This document shows positions 15,019 through 23,801 of a DNA stretch of 64,000 nucleotides, in pieces (the first letter of the stretch is position 1; each line of letters starts with the position of its first letter). Source of the stretch: Erythrobacteraceae bacterium Alg239-R51 (GTDB taxonomy: Bacteria > Pseudomonadota > Alphaproteobacteria > Sphingomonadales > Sphingomonadaceae); contig CAMZOI010000003.1 of NCBI GenBank assembly GCA_947331495.1, positions 1 through 64,000 of the forward strand, written 5' to 3'. The position numbers and the translations under genes were made by a program. The notes under the pieces were generated by a model. It did no database searches, had not been told where the DNA came from, and saw nothing but the letters and a program-made list of their open reading frames with translations.

Positions 15019-15488
15019 AATCTCCGCATTGCGCAATACATTCGCGACAGTTCATGCGGAGATTGGAAAGCCTATTTTCCCAAACTGCCTGAAACCATGG
15101 CTACGGGATGTGAAAGGTCGCTCGCCTATGTTTCTTCAACGGACCGATATGCCACTCCGATCCGGCGCTTGGCGCTTCCGCGTCGACGACGAGCTGCATC
15201 GACAAAACGCCGAGCCGACGCCGAATTCGGAAAGCTGTCGCGCGCGCCCTTCCCGTTACAACCTATGCGACCCCAGTGACGTTCGACGACGGTCCAGCCA
15301 AACAGGTCGAGCGTGACCGTGAGTTGATAGTCGCGTGCGATATTGCGCACGGTGTCGACAGCCCGCCAGTGCTCGCGGCATTCGAAGTGCTTTGCCATGG
15401 AAAAACATTGCTCACACCGAAGCCCTCAAATCCAACGCAGAAACTGAATCACCGCCCTGCCCTGTGATTCAAATCTTCGATTAAGCAT
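15019..15488. repeat. Direct repeat copy B (~470 bp) carrying a WGR gene
   Basis: Second copy of the unit at 12257-12727, in the same orientation. Here the terminal hairpin is perfect over 11 bp: AATCTCCGCAT (15019-15029) with ATGCGGAGATT (15054-15064). The start-to-start distance to copy A is 2762 bp, and the AbiE operon lies between the copies. Confidence 0.85.
15126..15398 (-). CDS. WGR-domain protein, copy B
   Basis: A 90-residue paralogue of the copy A product with nine substitutions (for example A17V, D39E, K48N, A59S), scattered along the protein; the WGR core (HWGRIG) and flanking aromatic residues are unchanged. Preserved reading frame in both copies indicates that each is, or was until recently, functional. 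Its 5' flank is also conserved up to ~15488, so both genes may use the same promoter. The function is unknown; DNA or nucleic-acid end binding is possible from what is known of WGR modules. Confidence 0.75.
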   Translation of the reverse strand: MAKHFECREHWRAVDTVRNIARDYQLTVTLDLFGWTVVERHWGRIGCNGKGARDSFPNSASARRFVDAARRRRGSAKRRIGVAYRSVEET

Positions 15489-15658
15489 GCAATGTGTGCA
15501 CTGCCTTCCAACCCTGTCCCATGCGCAGGTTTGGAATTGCCCGCAAGGACCTCGATCAAAGGACTCCGTAACGGACCGCCCGTCCTGATTTGAACGCAGC
15601 ATTCCGCCAGTTATTGTTTTTAATGACCTAGAATGCTATGCCCAGACAGGAGCGAATG

Positions 15659-15871
15659 ATGGAAACCTTTGATCCATACGCAAATGACGGACCGATCGAG
15701 TACGTCGTTAAGACCGGTGACCCATCGCGTGGCGCATCGATGCGAGATGAACGAATCCTCCTCGATGATGGCTTTGATGCTTCTTACAGTTCTGGCGAAA
15801 CAAGCTCTGGCTCTCTGACCGCTCTCGTTTTAGCTATCCTTTTCATGATCGTAGCTTTCGCCAGCATGTAG
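15659..15871 (+). CDS. Small single-pass membrane protein, hypothetical
   Basis: Starting at the second of two ATGs (15656, 15659), the latter six bases after AGGAG, the product is about 70 residues. A polar, acidic N-terminal part (METFDPYANDGPIEYVV...) is followed by one C-terminal hydrophobic helix (LTALVLAILFMIVAFASM) ending at the last residue. This tail-anchored layout and the good ribosome site support a real gene. It converges with traG 31 bp away. Function unknown. Confidence 0.5.
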   Translation: METFDPYANDGPIEYVVKTGDPSRGASMRDERILLDDGFDASYSSGETSSGSLTALVLAILFMIVAFASM

Positions 15872-15902
15872 GCTGGCCGGGTTTCTCTAAAAAGGCTCGG
15901 TT

Positions 15903-18677
15903 TCATCTTTGATCCCGATCATAGAATCTCCGGTCAAAGCGTTCCTCCGATCCATCGGGCGATCTCTGATCCTCATCAAATTCACGTCGGCGCTGACCAT
16001 ATCGCTGGGTATTCGCATCGAGCCGCTGTCCTAGCGAGGTGCCTCCGTCGTCGATTCTCTTGCCAATCGAACCGTCGGACGAGCCACTTGCCAAGTTGCG
16101 CGCTCCCCCATGTGAACGACGCGGCGCGGACCCACGAAGGTCGGCTTCGGAAAATTCCCCAGGAACAGAAACATTTCCGATGATTGACCCACTCTGGGGG
16201 ATCAAATCCTTATACGGGGCGACGCGCTGATCGTAATAATCGGAGATGATTTCGCGGGCCACCAGATCGTAAGCAGCCTGTTCCTGAGGGGAGTAGTCTG
16301 TGCGGGCAAGACTGGGCGCCGTAATGCCCATTTCAGCGGCTTTCTCCTGATAACGACCTGCCACGATCTGGCTCATGTCGAAGTTCACGATCGCGCCGAC
16401 GCCATCCCGCGTGGATGTGTTACTGCTAAGAGAAAGCGCAGTTTCATCGATCTCCGCAATGCGCCCATCAATCCTTCGGATCTGTTCGAGCGCCTGCTCA
16501 CGAGAATGGGAGTTGTCGGTGTATGCTTCGCTTCGGTTAAAACTGCCGCTCTGCGAATATGTGCCGCTGTCCTGCGTAACATTCGATCCGTTCGAGCGGT
16601 TGTCCGATGTCGATGAGTCGAAGCCATTCGACTGATCGCGACGACCTCCGCGATCGACACTGTCCACATAGACGCCCTGGCCCGAAACTCCTGCCTGTAC
16701 TCCGCCGCTGATACCGGGTCGCCCACCGCCTCCACGTTGATTGCTACCGCCTCGGCCACCACCGGCGCCGACGCCGATACTTCCTCCCCGGCTAGTTTCC
16801 AGCCTATCGGTTTGCGTCTGCTGCTTCCCGGAAGTGGTCGTGATGCGTTCACTTTCGTTGACGCCGTCTCGGGCATCCACCGACTGGTTATCGAAGCGCT
16901 GAATATTCTCGCCAGAACGATAACCGGCCGAACTCTCCGACCCACTCGAATTTCGAACACCACTGGTTTGCCTGGTCGAGGTGCGATCAAGAAAAGAAAC
17001 TGCGCGCGAACGTTCCTGGGCCAATGTATTTCGCGCCGTCTCCAGCTCCGAAAGCGTCTGCTGCCTTTCCGCGTTGTTGAAAGAACTGAGCGACGAGCCG
17101 AACGCAAGGCGGCTCATACCCGGAGAGGTGTCGAAGACCGACGAACCATCGGCCATTGTTTTGGTGAACGTTCCGTTCGAATTCACCATCGACTGGACCG
17201 CGGCTCCACCCGTGAACGAAGGCGCGGTGTTCCACTGGTTGGCTTGCCGGTTGGAGCTCGACAGGTTCATGTAGCTCTCGTTCCCGTAGGAATAGTTACC
17301 GGTCGTTCGCTCGACAGCCGCCGCTTCCGCTGCAGCCTGTGCTGGCGCGAGCATCGACGTCGCTTGCGATGATACGGCCATCGCTCCCCGCGCCATGCCG
17401 GCAGCAAGGAACGGAATCGACATCATCAGGAAGCCTGCAATCGTCGCGGTATCGGCGTTGACAGCATCGATACCGGCCATGCCTGCCATCGTGATGCCGC
17501 CCGGCGCGGTCGCATTCAACGAGTCCGACGCGCGATCCATGATGAACATGTGCAAGACCACATAGAGTGGGCCCCATGCGGCCAGATAGAAGAAGCCGGT
17601 GAAATAACCTTTCAGCGCGGTCACCCCTGTGCGCGGAAGAAGGAAGAGCGGAAAGAGGACCGGGAACATCGCATAGAAGACGACGGTCAGCACGATGTTG
17701 AGAAGCGGGACCCACGTCATCGCTTGCTGTGTGATCGACGTGTAGGTGTTGCGCGCCTGTTCCTCGGCGCGGAGCATGGCGAATGTATCGCCATCAGCCG
17801 CACCGAGATTGGCGCGCGCTTCGAGGAAGGCACTCACCAGCGAGCGTTGATGGAAAATCTGTTGCGCGGTCTGACTGCTACCGTGGAACTGATTGGCGAT
17901 GACTGGGAGGTCGGCGATCAGTTTGGCGCGAGCAGCCGCGGGCGTGAGGCCTGGAAAGAGCTTGCGGCCCTCCTCCTCGAGCTGCGCATCGGTATAGGTG
18001 ACAATTCCGCTCTGAAGGCTCGTGTATCCTGCCTGGCAAGTCACGATCGTCGGGGTGCCCGTGGCAGGGATCCACTTCATACCTCGCGCCGGCGAGCCGG
18101 GGCCCATATCGGTCAGGATGTCGTTCGAGTTCGCGATCGTGTCGAAAGACGCATGGCCGAGCAAGATGTCATAGAAGAGGCACTGCTTGAAATACTCCTC
18201 GAGATTGGCGCTGATGCGGGGGTCGCGGATCTGGAAGTCCCGGGTGCGATCCCAGAGCCTCGCTCCATAGATCATACCGTTGTTCGACATCTGCAGGGTG
18301 CCAGGCATCGTGAAGACGGTCTCGGCCGTGCGCGTCAACCAGTCGCCGGCAGTCGAGCTGACCGACGCGATGAGGGCCAGACCAACCGGGACGTTGCCGA
18401 CCGTCGAGGGTGCCAGACTGGGATTGAGGCGATCGGTGACCTGCACGGTGGTCGTCGGAACGATGAGTGCCCCGTAAATGAGTGTCGCACCCAGGAACCA
18501 GTTGAGCCAGGCGCGCCAGTTCAAACTGAAGGCGACGATCAGAAGCGTGTATATGAAACCCATCACCATCACGACCCGGAGAAGCGAACGGAAGCCCCCT
18601 CCCCCCGTCCATGCGGAGACCGCGTTGAGGACGTTGACGATGTATTCCCCGCCCCCAATCGTGAAGATCTCCATCAT
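15903..18677 (-). CDS. traG: TraG, mating-pair stabilisation/pilus assembly protein
   Basis: A 924-residue F-type TraG. The N-terminal ~400 residues contain several membrane helices (for example SLLRVVMVMGFIYTLLIVAFSL and LLNIVLTVVFYAMFPVLFPLFLL), needed for pilus assembly. The C-terminal ~450 residues are Gly/Ser/Arg-rich, periplasmic and partly coiled, and correspond to the region involved in mating-pair stabilisation and entry exclusion in F. It is the last gene of the tra operon, 12 bp after traH. It is similar in length to F TraG (938 residues), and its low-complexity stretch (SIGVGAGGGRGGSNQRG) is rich in Gly, as often seen in sphingomonad homologues. Confidence 0.92.
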   Translation of the reverse strand: MMEIFTIGGGEYIVNVLNAVSAWTGGGGFRSLLRVVMVMGFIYTLLIVAFSLNWRAWLNWFLGATLIYGALIVPTTTVQVTDRLNPSLAPSTVGNVPVGLALIASVSSTAGDWLTRTAETVFTMPGTLQMSNNGMIYGARLWDRTRDFQIRDPRISANLEEYFKQCLFYDILLGHASFDTIANSNDILTDMGPGSPARGMKWIPATGTPTIVTCQAGYTSLQSGIVTYTDAQLEEEGRKLFPGLTPAAARAKLIADLPVIANQFHGSSQTAQQIFHQRSLVSAFLEARANLGAADGDTFAMLRAEEQARNTYTSITQQAMTWVPLLNIVLTVVFYAMFPVLFPLFLLPRTGVTALKGYFTGFFYLAAWGPLYVVLHMFIMDRASDSLNATAPGGITMAGMAGIDAVNADTATIAGFLMMSIPFLAAGMARGAMAVSSQATSMLAPAQAAAEAAAVERTTGNYSYGNESYMNLSSSNRQANQWNTAPSFTGGAAVQSMVNSNGTFTKTMADGSSVFDTSPGMSRLAFGSSLSSFNNAERQQTLSELETARNTLAQERSRAVSFLDRTSTRQTSGVRNSSGSESSAGYRSGENIQRFDNQSVDARDGVNESERITTTSGKQQTQTDRLETSRGGSIGVGAGGGRGGSNQRGGGGRPGISGGVQAGVSGQGVYVDSVDRGGRRDQSNGFDSSTSDNRSNGSNVTQDSGTYSQSGSFNRSEAYTDNSHSREQALEQIRRIDGRIAEIDETALSLSSNTSTRDGVGAIVNFDMSQIVAGRYQEKAAEMGITAPSLARTDYSPQEQAAYDLVAREIISDYYDQRVAPYKDLIPQSGSIIGNVSVPGEFSEADLRGSAPRRSHGGARNLASGSSDGSIGKRIDDGGTSLGQRLDANTQRYGQRRREFDEDQRSPDGSEERFDRRFYDRDQR

Positions 18678-18689
18678 GGTCCCTGATCC

Positions 18690-20132
18690 TTACTGGACGC
18701 CTTGGTTCGACAGCGACGTGCTGAAGGACAGCGCCGCCGACATCTGCGGGGAGAGATTGTTGCGCAGCGTGCCCTCCAGGAAGACCGCGCGCTGGATGAC
18801 GTGCTGCGTTCGATCGAGGCGCAGGTTCATGCCTTGGGAATATCCATCGAGGACGTGGCGCACGGAGACGATCTGGTCACGCCATTGCGACAGCGCTTCC
18901 TCGTTCGCGTTCTGGAACGTCCCGACTCCCCGCGATGCGTAGCCGTAATATTGCTGCGCAAGCGCATCGAGCAGATCCATCGACACAATCTCGGCCAGAT
19001 CGTTCATGTCATTGGCTGTCATTCCGCCAAGCGTCGCCGCCGCGTTGACCGAAATGATCTTGTATAGCGGGATCGTGGTCGCGCCGAGCAGTCCGATCTC
19101 GTCCGACGTCAGCGCGGTGTTCGACCGGATCTTGGCATTCATGCTCTCGATCATCGCACGGACGCGAGGCTTCAATGCCTGCGCCTGGTCGACCGACATG
19201 GTCTGAGTCGTCGGATTGAGACACTTGTCGATCGTATCGCACTTCAGCATCGTGACCGAGTTCGTGCCGTCGAGAAGCGCCGTCAGGAGCGCGCGATCGC
19301 CTTGCCCGAAGAACTGGTAGCCGCGCTTTCCGCTCCCATCGCCATCCTGATAATAGATGACGGTCCCCACGAACGTCATGAGGTACTCGCGGAATTGGGG
19401 AGAGAAGCTCGGATAGCTCTGCTTCAGCATATCCCACGTGAAGTTGTAGCTTTCCGACGGAATGTTCGGATCGCTGTTCGCAGCGATCGTCGACTCCCGC
19501 TGACCGCCGGTCCCGCATTCGTGACGGCCTTTCGCCCAGTCCGAAAAGAGCCCCTGGCTGTTGCCGATCGACTTGCAGATCTCCGACGACATGCGGTCCG
19601 ACTTTCCCCACAAACCGCCGACGAGATTTTGAGCGGTTTCGCAGCTGTTCATGTTGAACTGGTTCATCTGCTGAGCCTTCTGCGCCATCTCTTCGATCGT
19701 CGAGGCGATCTGCGGGCTGATCGACTTGATGGCGAGCTGGAAGGCGAAGCCGAGCGCATTGTTGGCGGTCGCCTTCATCATCGCGACGATCTCGTCGGTG
19801 TTGATGAAGGAGAAGCTGCCCGAGAAGACGTCGATGCCGCCGCAACCCGCCTTGATCGAGGGCAGTTGCAGATTGACCGGGTTCACGCTCTTCTGCGGAA
19901 ACCGTGTCCAGATGTTCCCACCCGAATAATAGCCCGCGGATTGGCCCTGATAGGCGGTCGGCCCGGTCGCGTTGGCCGCCGCACCCATGTCGTTGAAGAA
20001 ATCGTTGAGCTCGGCCCCAACCTGCGCGCTGACCGGCGCAGCGGCCATGCCTGTCGTCGCCACCGCGAAGAGAGCGACACCGGCGCGTTTTGCGAAACGG
20101 GCGGCGATGCCGCCTCTCGTCCGAGTAGACAT
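18690..20132 (-). CDS. traH: TraH, pilus assembly protein
   Basis: A 480-residue exported protein. An Arg-rich start and hydrophobic core (AGVALFAVATTGMAAAPVSAQ) form a signal peptide cut after about residue 36. The family pattern follows: SAGYYSGGNIWTRFPQKSVNPV, a paired-Cys region (IKAGCGGIDVFSGSFSFIN) and long helical C-terminus. TraH works in the periplasm/outer membrane with TraF, TraU, TraW and TrbC in F-pilus extension. Its start overlaps the end of traF by one base. Confidence 0.92.
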   Translation of the reverse strand: MSTRTRGGIAARFAKRAGVALFAVATTGMAAAPVSAQVGAELNDFFNDMGAAANATGPTAYQGQSAGYYSGGNIWTRFPQKSVNPVNLQLPSIKAGCGGIDVFSGSFSFINTDEIVAMMKATANNALGFAFQLAIKSISPQIASTIEEMAQKAQQMNQFNMNSCETAQNLVGGLWGKSDRMSSEICKSIGNSQGLFSDWAKGRHECGTGGQRESTIAANSDPNIPSESYNFTWDMLKQSYPSFSPQFREYLMTFVGTVIYYQDGDGSGKRGYQFFGQGDRALLTALLDGTNSVTMLKCDTIDKCLNPTTQTMSVDQAQALKPRVRAMIESMNAKIRSNTALTSDEIGLLGATTIPLYKIISVNAAATLGGMTANDMNDLAEIVSMDLLDALAQQYYGYASRGVGTFQNANEEALSQWRDQIVSVRHVLDGYSQGMNLRLDRTQHVIQRAVFLEGTLRNNLSPQMSAALSFSTSLSNQGVQ

Positions 20133-20938
20133 CAGTAATCGCTCCCTGGCTCGATCTGCGTGAGGTAGAAGATGCGCTGCATGACTTCGTCGGCCGCCAT
20201 GACGCCGTAGCCGATCGGGATCGGCTGCTTGGTTTGCGTGTCGAACAGGACGATCGCCGGCACGGTGCCTCCCTGAAGACCCATTCGCTGGTACTGTCCG
20301 CTGTCGATCACGTAATTCGGGAAGAGCTCATTCGGACCACCGTCCATTGATACAGCCAGCACTTCGAGGCCGTAGTTGTCGGACAACGCGCGCATGACCG
20401 GCGAGAACGTCCGGCACGCCGAGCAGCTCGAAGAGTAGAAGTAGAAGACGCCGTAGCGCTGCGTGAGCGCCTGCATCGATCCCTCGCGCTGGTCGCGGCG
20501 GTCCGTGAGCCAGGTCTGCTTGGCCAAGGTGCCCACTGGCCGTTCGAGTGTGTAGTCGAGCTCGGGGTTCTGCCAGATCGACCTGCTCCACGTATCGGCG
20601 AAGGTCGACGCACGATCGAGCTGCTCACGCTGAAAGCGGATGTAGTTGACGATGTTCTCGGAGGTCGGTTCGAGGATCGCGAGCGCCTTGAGTTCGTCGA
20701 GCTGCTTGGTGATCGCCGCCATTCGCTCCACGGCGGGTACGGTTTGGGCGGGCTGTTGCTCCCTCTCCTTCGCCTCGCGCTTCACCTTCTCGGAATTGCA
20801 GTAGAACCACGACCCGAGCTTGCGCTCGTGGCAGTAGAAGGCATCGCGCTGGGACGCCGTGTCCGCCGTCTGCGCCAAACTGGGGGCCGTGGCTGCGGCG
20901 ACTACTGCCGCAAGGCTGAGCAAAGCGAGCTTGTTCAT
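20132..20938 (-). CDS. traF: TraF, thioredoxin-like conjugal pilus assembly protein
   Basis: A 268-residue periplasmic protein. The leader MNKLALLSLAAVVAAATAPSLAQ is cleaved near residue 23. The C-terminal half has a thioredoxin fold (YGVFYFYSSSCSACRTFSPVM); F TraF lacks the CxxC, but a CSAC motif is present here, so it may be redox-active. TraF assists folding of disulfide-rich tra proteins such as TraN and TraU. The open frame extends to 21109 but only as a shadow; the ATG at 20936-20938 has a proper signal peptide and overlaps the upstream gene by 4 bp. Confidence 0.9.
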   Translation of the reverse strand: MNKLALLSLAAVVAAATAPSLAQTADTASQRDAFYCHERKLGSWFYCNSEKVKREAKEREQQPAQTVPAVERMAAITKQLDELKALAILEPTSENIVNYIRFQREQLDRASTFADTWSRSIWQNPELDYTLERPVGTLAKQTWLTDRRDQREGSMQALTQRYGVFYFYSSSCSACRTFSPVMRALSDNYGLEVLAVSMDGGPNELFPNYVIDSGQYQRMGLQGGTVPAIVLFDTQTKQPIPIGYGVMAADEVMQRIFYLTQIEPGSDY

Positions 20939-21327
20939 GAGCGTTTCCCTTTGTCGAGGTCGAGCATCTGCAGGAGGAAGGCGGTCTTGAGGTGACCCCG
21001 ACCACGGTCGATCATCCGGATCATTCCGCCGGACAGGGTCGTCGCGCCGTCGATGCCGGCGTCGGTGAGGCAGAAATCGAAGGCGCTCTCGCCCGCCCGG
21101 GAGATCCAACCGCGTTCGAGCAATCGGCCGATAGCGGCCACGAGCTCCGCCCTTGATGCTGGCCGCAGGAACCAGTCGTGGATGCGCGAGAACATCTCCT
21201 CCTCGCTGGCAGCAAGGTTGCGTCCGATCGCGACGCTGATTGCGAGATCGAGCACCTCGGCAGCTGGGAACGGATCCCCTTTCTGAAACGCAATGACTTC
21301 GCCGCCCGACACTTCAAGTCCCTCCAT
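20935..21327 (-). CDS. Unassigned tra-operon protein, 130 aa
   Basis: Not recognised. The 130-residue product has no signal peptide or membrane helix. Its centre (MFSRIHDWFLRPASRAELVAAIGRLLERGWISRAGESAFDF) looks like a winged-helix fold and the tail is charged (LQMLDLDKGKRS). It is embedded in the operon: 14 bp overlap with the end of traN and 4 bp with traF, so it is co-translated. A cytoplasmic or regulatory role is possible for a protein of this kind amid otherwise exported products; no function is assigned. Confidence 0.75.
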   Translation of the reverse strand: MEGLEVSGGEVIAFQKGDPFPAAEVLDLAISVAIGRNLAASEEEMFSRIHDWFLRPASRAELVAAIGRLLERGWISRAGESAFDFCLTDAGIDGATTLSGGMIRMIDRGRGHLKTAFLLQMLDLDKGKRS

Positions 21328-23053
21328 TCAGAGTGTAGTAGTCTTCAATCTTGGTCTGGATCTGGAGCGACATTTCGATCTCGTCGGGCAGCTTGGCCGC
21401 ATCGACGAACTCAGCGTAAACCTCGCGGAAATCCATCCGGCTGAGGTCGAGCTGCTGGAACTGGGCAATGAGGAAACCCTCGCAGTCGGGCTCCTTGGCC
21501 TTGCCCCATCGCATCCCTAGCTGAGCCTTGCCTTGCTCGTTGAGGATGCGGACCAGCTTGCTCCCGTAGCAGCAGTAGGATTGCTTGCGCGTCACGCAGA
21601 CGCCGAGGATCTTGTCCGAGCAGTAGGTGCCGACATAATGGCAGAGCCCGGCGTCATCCTTCTTGTCGACGTCCCGGTCCTGGCTGTTGCAGAGCCACGG
21701 CGTGAGAAGGGGAACGCCCTTCCCGCTGCAGCAATTGGACAGCCCGAACACCTTCTTCGTGCATTTGAGGTTCTCGCCGCTGAAGATCTTGAGCTGGTTC
21801 GGGTCGAACTCGTCCCTGAGTTCGCCCAGGACGTTCATGGCGACCATTGCGTCCTTGAACTCGGTCGACGCCTCGCGCGTGACACTCGTGCATTCGCCGT
21901 CGATGCAGTAGAGGTCGCCAGCACAGACGTAGGCAGGCGGCGGAGGCGCGCCCGTGTCCGGTGTCGTGCACTGGAACCAGCGATCATAGACGTTGCAGGT
22001 GATGCCATCGGCGTCGTAGCTCAGACATTCGTCATGGCTGAGCGAGCATTCCGGACGTGCCTCGAGCGCAGCACAGTCGTTCGCCGGAAGCAAACCCTGG
22101 CACTGATACGTGCGGCTCCACTCCCAGCACGGGCGGGTTACGGGCAAGCCATTGATGACGCGCGTCTCGCTGGGAGCCGTGCAGGTCTCGCCTTGGAGCG
22201 AGCACGTCGCTCCACCGATCGTGGCTTCGCATTGTGTTTCGTCGACGGACTCGCTGACAATCGAAATCGTGTTCCGCTCAATGCCGCCGGAGACCGCAGT
22301 TTGCGCGGGGCAAGAATAGGTCAGACGGTAAATTGGGTCGCCGGGTTCGGAGCAGTAGCGAGTGCGTCCATTGTCGTACCACTGAAGGCACCCTTGGCCT
22401 ATCCGGACCCGGTTGATCTCCTGACAACCGCCGGCATCGAGCTGGCCTTGAATGGCGGCGCATTGCCGCGCGCCTAGATTGACATCCCTGTCGAACCCCT
22501 CATCGCAGGTGTACTCCCAATACCGGGAACCCTGTGTCTGAATTGTCAGGAGAGCCCTGCACGTCCGCGCTTCGTCGAAAGGCTGCGAGCCCTGGTTGCA
22601 ACTCTCGAGATAGGTGGTCGAGCCACCGCCCCCGGGAGGCAGTGGATTGCATGAACCGCTCGATCCACCCGGGCTAGCGCCGGGACCAAGATAGGCGTCG
22701 GGATCGCTTTCGATGGCGGATGCCGCGGAGAGATCGATCGTCGCAGGATCGACGACCTTGCGGTATGGATCTACGACGATGCGATAGTCCTGCTGATAGC
22801 GCTGCGCTTCGCCGGCCGTCGTCAGGCCGACCGCATCGTCAGCATACTCGAGCGATGGAAAATCGGTCCCTCCGTATGTCGGGACGTTCGCTTGCGCACC
22901 ATCGGCGAGGATGGACCCGTTGGTGGCATCGCGGACGCCCTCCCCGATCGCCTCGCCCTCTGCGCGCGCATCGGCCGAAGTCATCTGGGCATGGGCGAGC
23001 TGACCCGTCGCAACGAGAACGGCACAAGCAAGAACGAGGCCGCGGATGTTCAC
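21314..23053 (-). CDS. traN: TraN, outer-membrane mating-pair stabilisation protein
   Basis: A 579-residue cysteine-rich exported protein, with signal peptide MNIRGLVLACAVLVATGQLAHAQ. More than 35 cysteines lie between residues ~130 and ~530, the mark of TraN, the donor outer-membrane protein that contacts recipient receptors. A Gly-rich segment (PGASPGGSSGSCNPLPPGGGG) lies near residue 130. Recipient specificity of F-type plasmids is set by the central tip of TraN, which here differs from F; the receptor is not predictable. It overlaps trbC by 4 bp and the next gene by 14 bp. DsbC and TraF of this operon probably fold it. Confidence 0.9.
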   Translation of the reverse strand: MNIRGLVLACAVLVATGQLAHAQMTSADARAEGEAIGEGVRDATNGSILADGAQANVPTYGGTDFPSLEYADDAVGLTTAGEAQRYQQDYRIVVDPYRKVVDPATIDLSAASAIESDPDAYLGPGASPGGSSGSCNPLPPGGGGSTTYLESCNQGSQPFDEARTCRALLTIQTQGSRYWEYTCDEGFDRDVNLGARQCAAIQGQLDAGGCQEINRVRIGQGCLQWYDNGRTRYCSEPGDPIYRLTYSCPAQTAVSGGIERNTISIVSESVDETQCEATIGGATCSLQGETCTAPSETRVINGLPVTRPCWEWSRTYQCQGLLPANDCAALEARPECSLSHDECLSYDADGITCNVYDRWFQCTTPDTGAPPPPAYVCAGDLYCIDGECTSVTREASTEFKDAMVAMNVLGELRDEFDPNQLKIFSGENLKCTKKVFGLSNCCSGKGVPLLTPWLCNSQDRDVDKKDDAGLCHYVGTYCSDKILGVCVTRKQSYCCYGSKLVRILNEQGKAQLGMRWGKAKEPDCEGFLIAQFQQLDLSRMDFREVYAEFVDAAKLPDEIEMSLQIQTKIEDYYTLNGGT

Positions 23054-23787
23054 CGCGCAGACCTGTAGTTGGCGAGCGCAACCCGCGAGACCGGCGAGCC
23101 GGGGCCGTTGGCGTTCGAGAAGGTCTCTAGCACGTAGCCAACGCTGACGTTGCCGGCGATCCGGTCGTGCGGAGGCGGCGTGGTCACGCAGTCGAGCTGG
23201 TCGCAGGGTTCGAAATCGCTCGAAAGCGCGACGTAGGTCGGTACCCGGTCGACCCGAAACGACCGGAACAGCCGCGGATCGATCGCGACGTTGCTCGCGC
23301 CAGCCTGGTCCACAACATTGCGGATGCCGGTGATGAACGCCTGCGGGTTTCCGGCCGAGAAGCCACGGAACACGACGACGCCACCAGCTTTGGTCGTGTC
23401 CTCGATCATCTTCGCGAGAGATTCCTCGGGCATCGAAAGGCTCGCGAATGCGATGAACAGTGGAGCACCTTCGGGATTGGCCATGCCCGCTTTCGCGCCG
23501 GCGACCATTTCGTCGAAGTCGAAAGGCCCGTCACCGCCCGCAATATCGGACACATCGAGACCTTCGATCGAAGCGTAACCCTCATTGACGATCGTCTGCG
23601 CCTCTTCCTGATGTTCCTCGCCATTGGAGGTCACGTAGTCGAAGAGTGCCTGGGCATCCTCTTGGAACTCTCCCGCGCGCGCCTCGATAGCTTGGGGGTC
23701 GAACCCGTCAGCGCTCTGCGCGAAGACCGCCGTTACACAGCCGATGAGGCTGAAGCCGGTGAGCGACATAGCGATTTTTCGGTTCAC
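23050..23787 (-). CDS. trbC: TrbC (F-type), pilin assembly protein
   Basis: A 245-residue periplasmic protein. The GTG at 23785-23787 is chosen because GGACGGAGG stands six bases upstream and yields a clean signal peptide, MNRKIAMSLTGFSLIGCVTAVFA; the listed longer frame begins at a TTG inside traU. The core (PLFIAFASLSMPEESLAKMIEDTTKAGG and VVFRGFSAGN) is characteristic of TrbC, a thioredoxin-like fold needed for pilus tip assembly together with TraW; in some plasmids TraW and TrbC are fused. It ends overlapping traN by 4 bp. Confidence 0.9.
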   Translation of the reverse strand: MNRKIAMSLTGFSLIGCVTAVFAQSADGFDPQAIEARAGEFQEDAQALFDYVTSNGEEHQEEAQTIVNEGYASIEGLDVSDIAGGDGPFDFDEMVAGAKAGMANPEGAPLFIAFASLSMPEESLAKMIEDTTKAGGVVVFRGFSAGNPQAFITGIRNVVDQAGASNVAIDPRLFRSFRVDRVPTYVALSSDFEPCDQLDCVTTPPPHDRIAGNVSVGYVLETFSNANGPGSPVSRVALANYRSAR

Positions 23788-23801
23788 GGCGAGCCTCCGT
23801 C

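Noticed and set aside
17550..18686. 378-codon open frame on the plus strand
   Set aside because: Antisense shadow of traG with an improbable Arg/Glu/His-rich composition.
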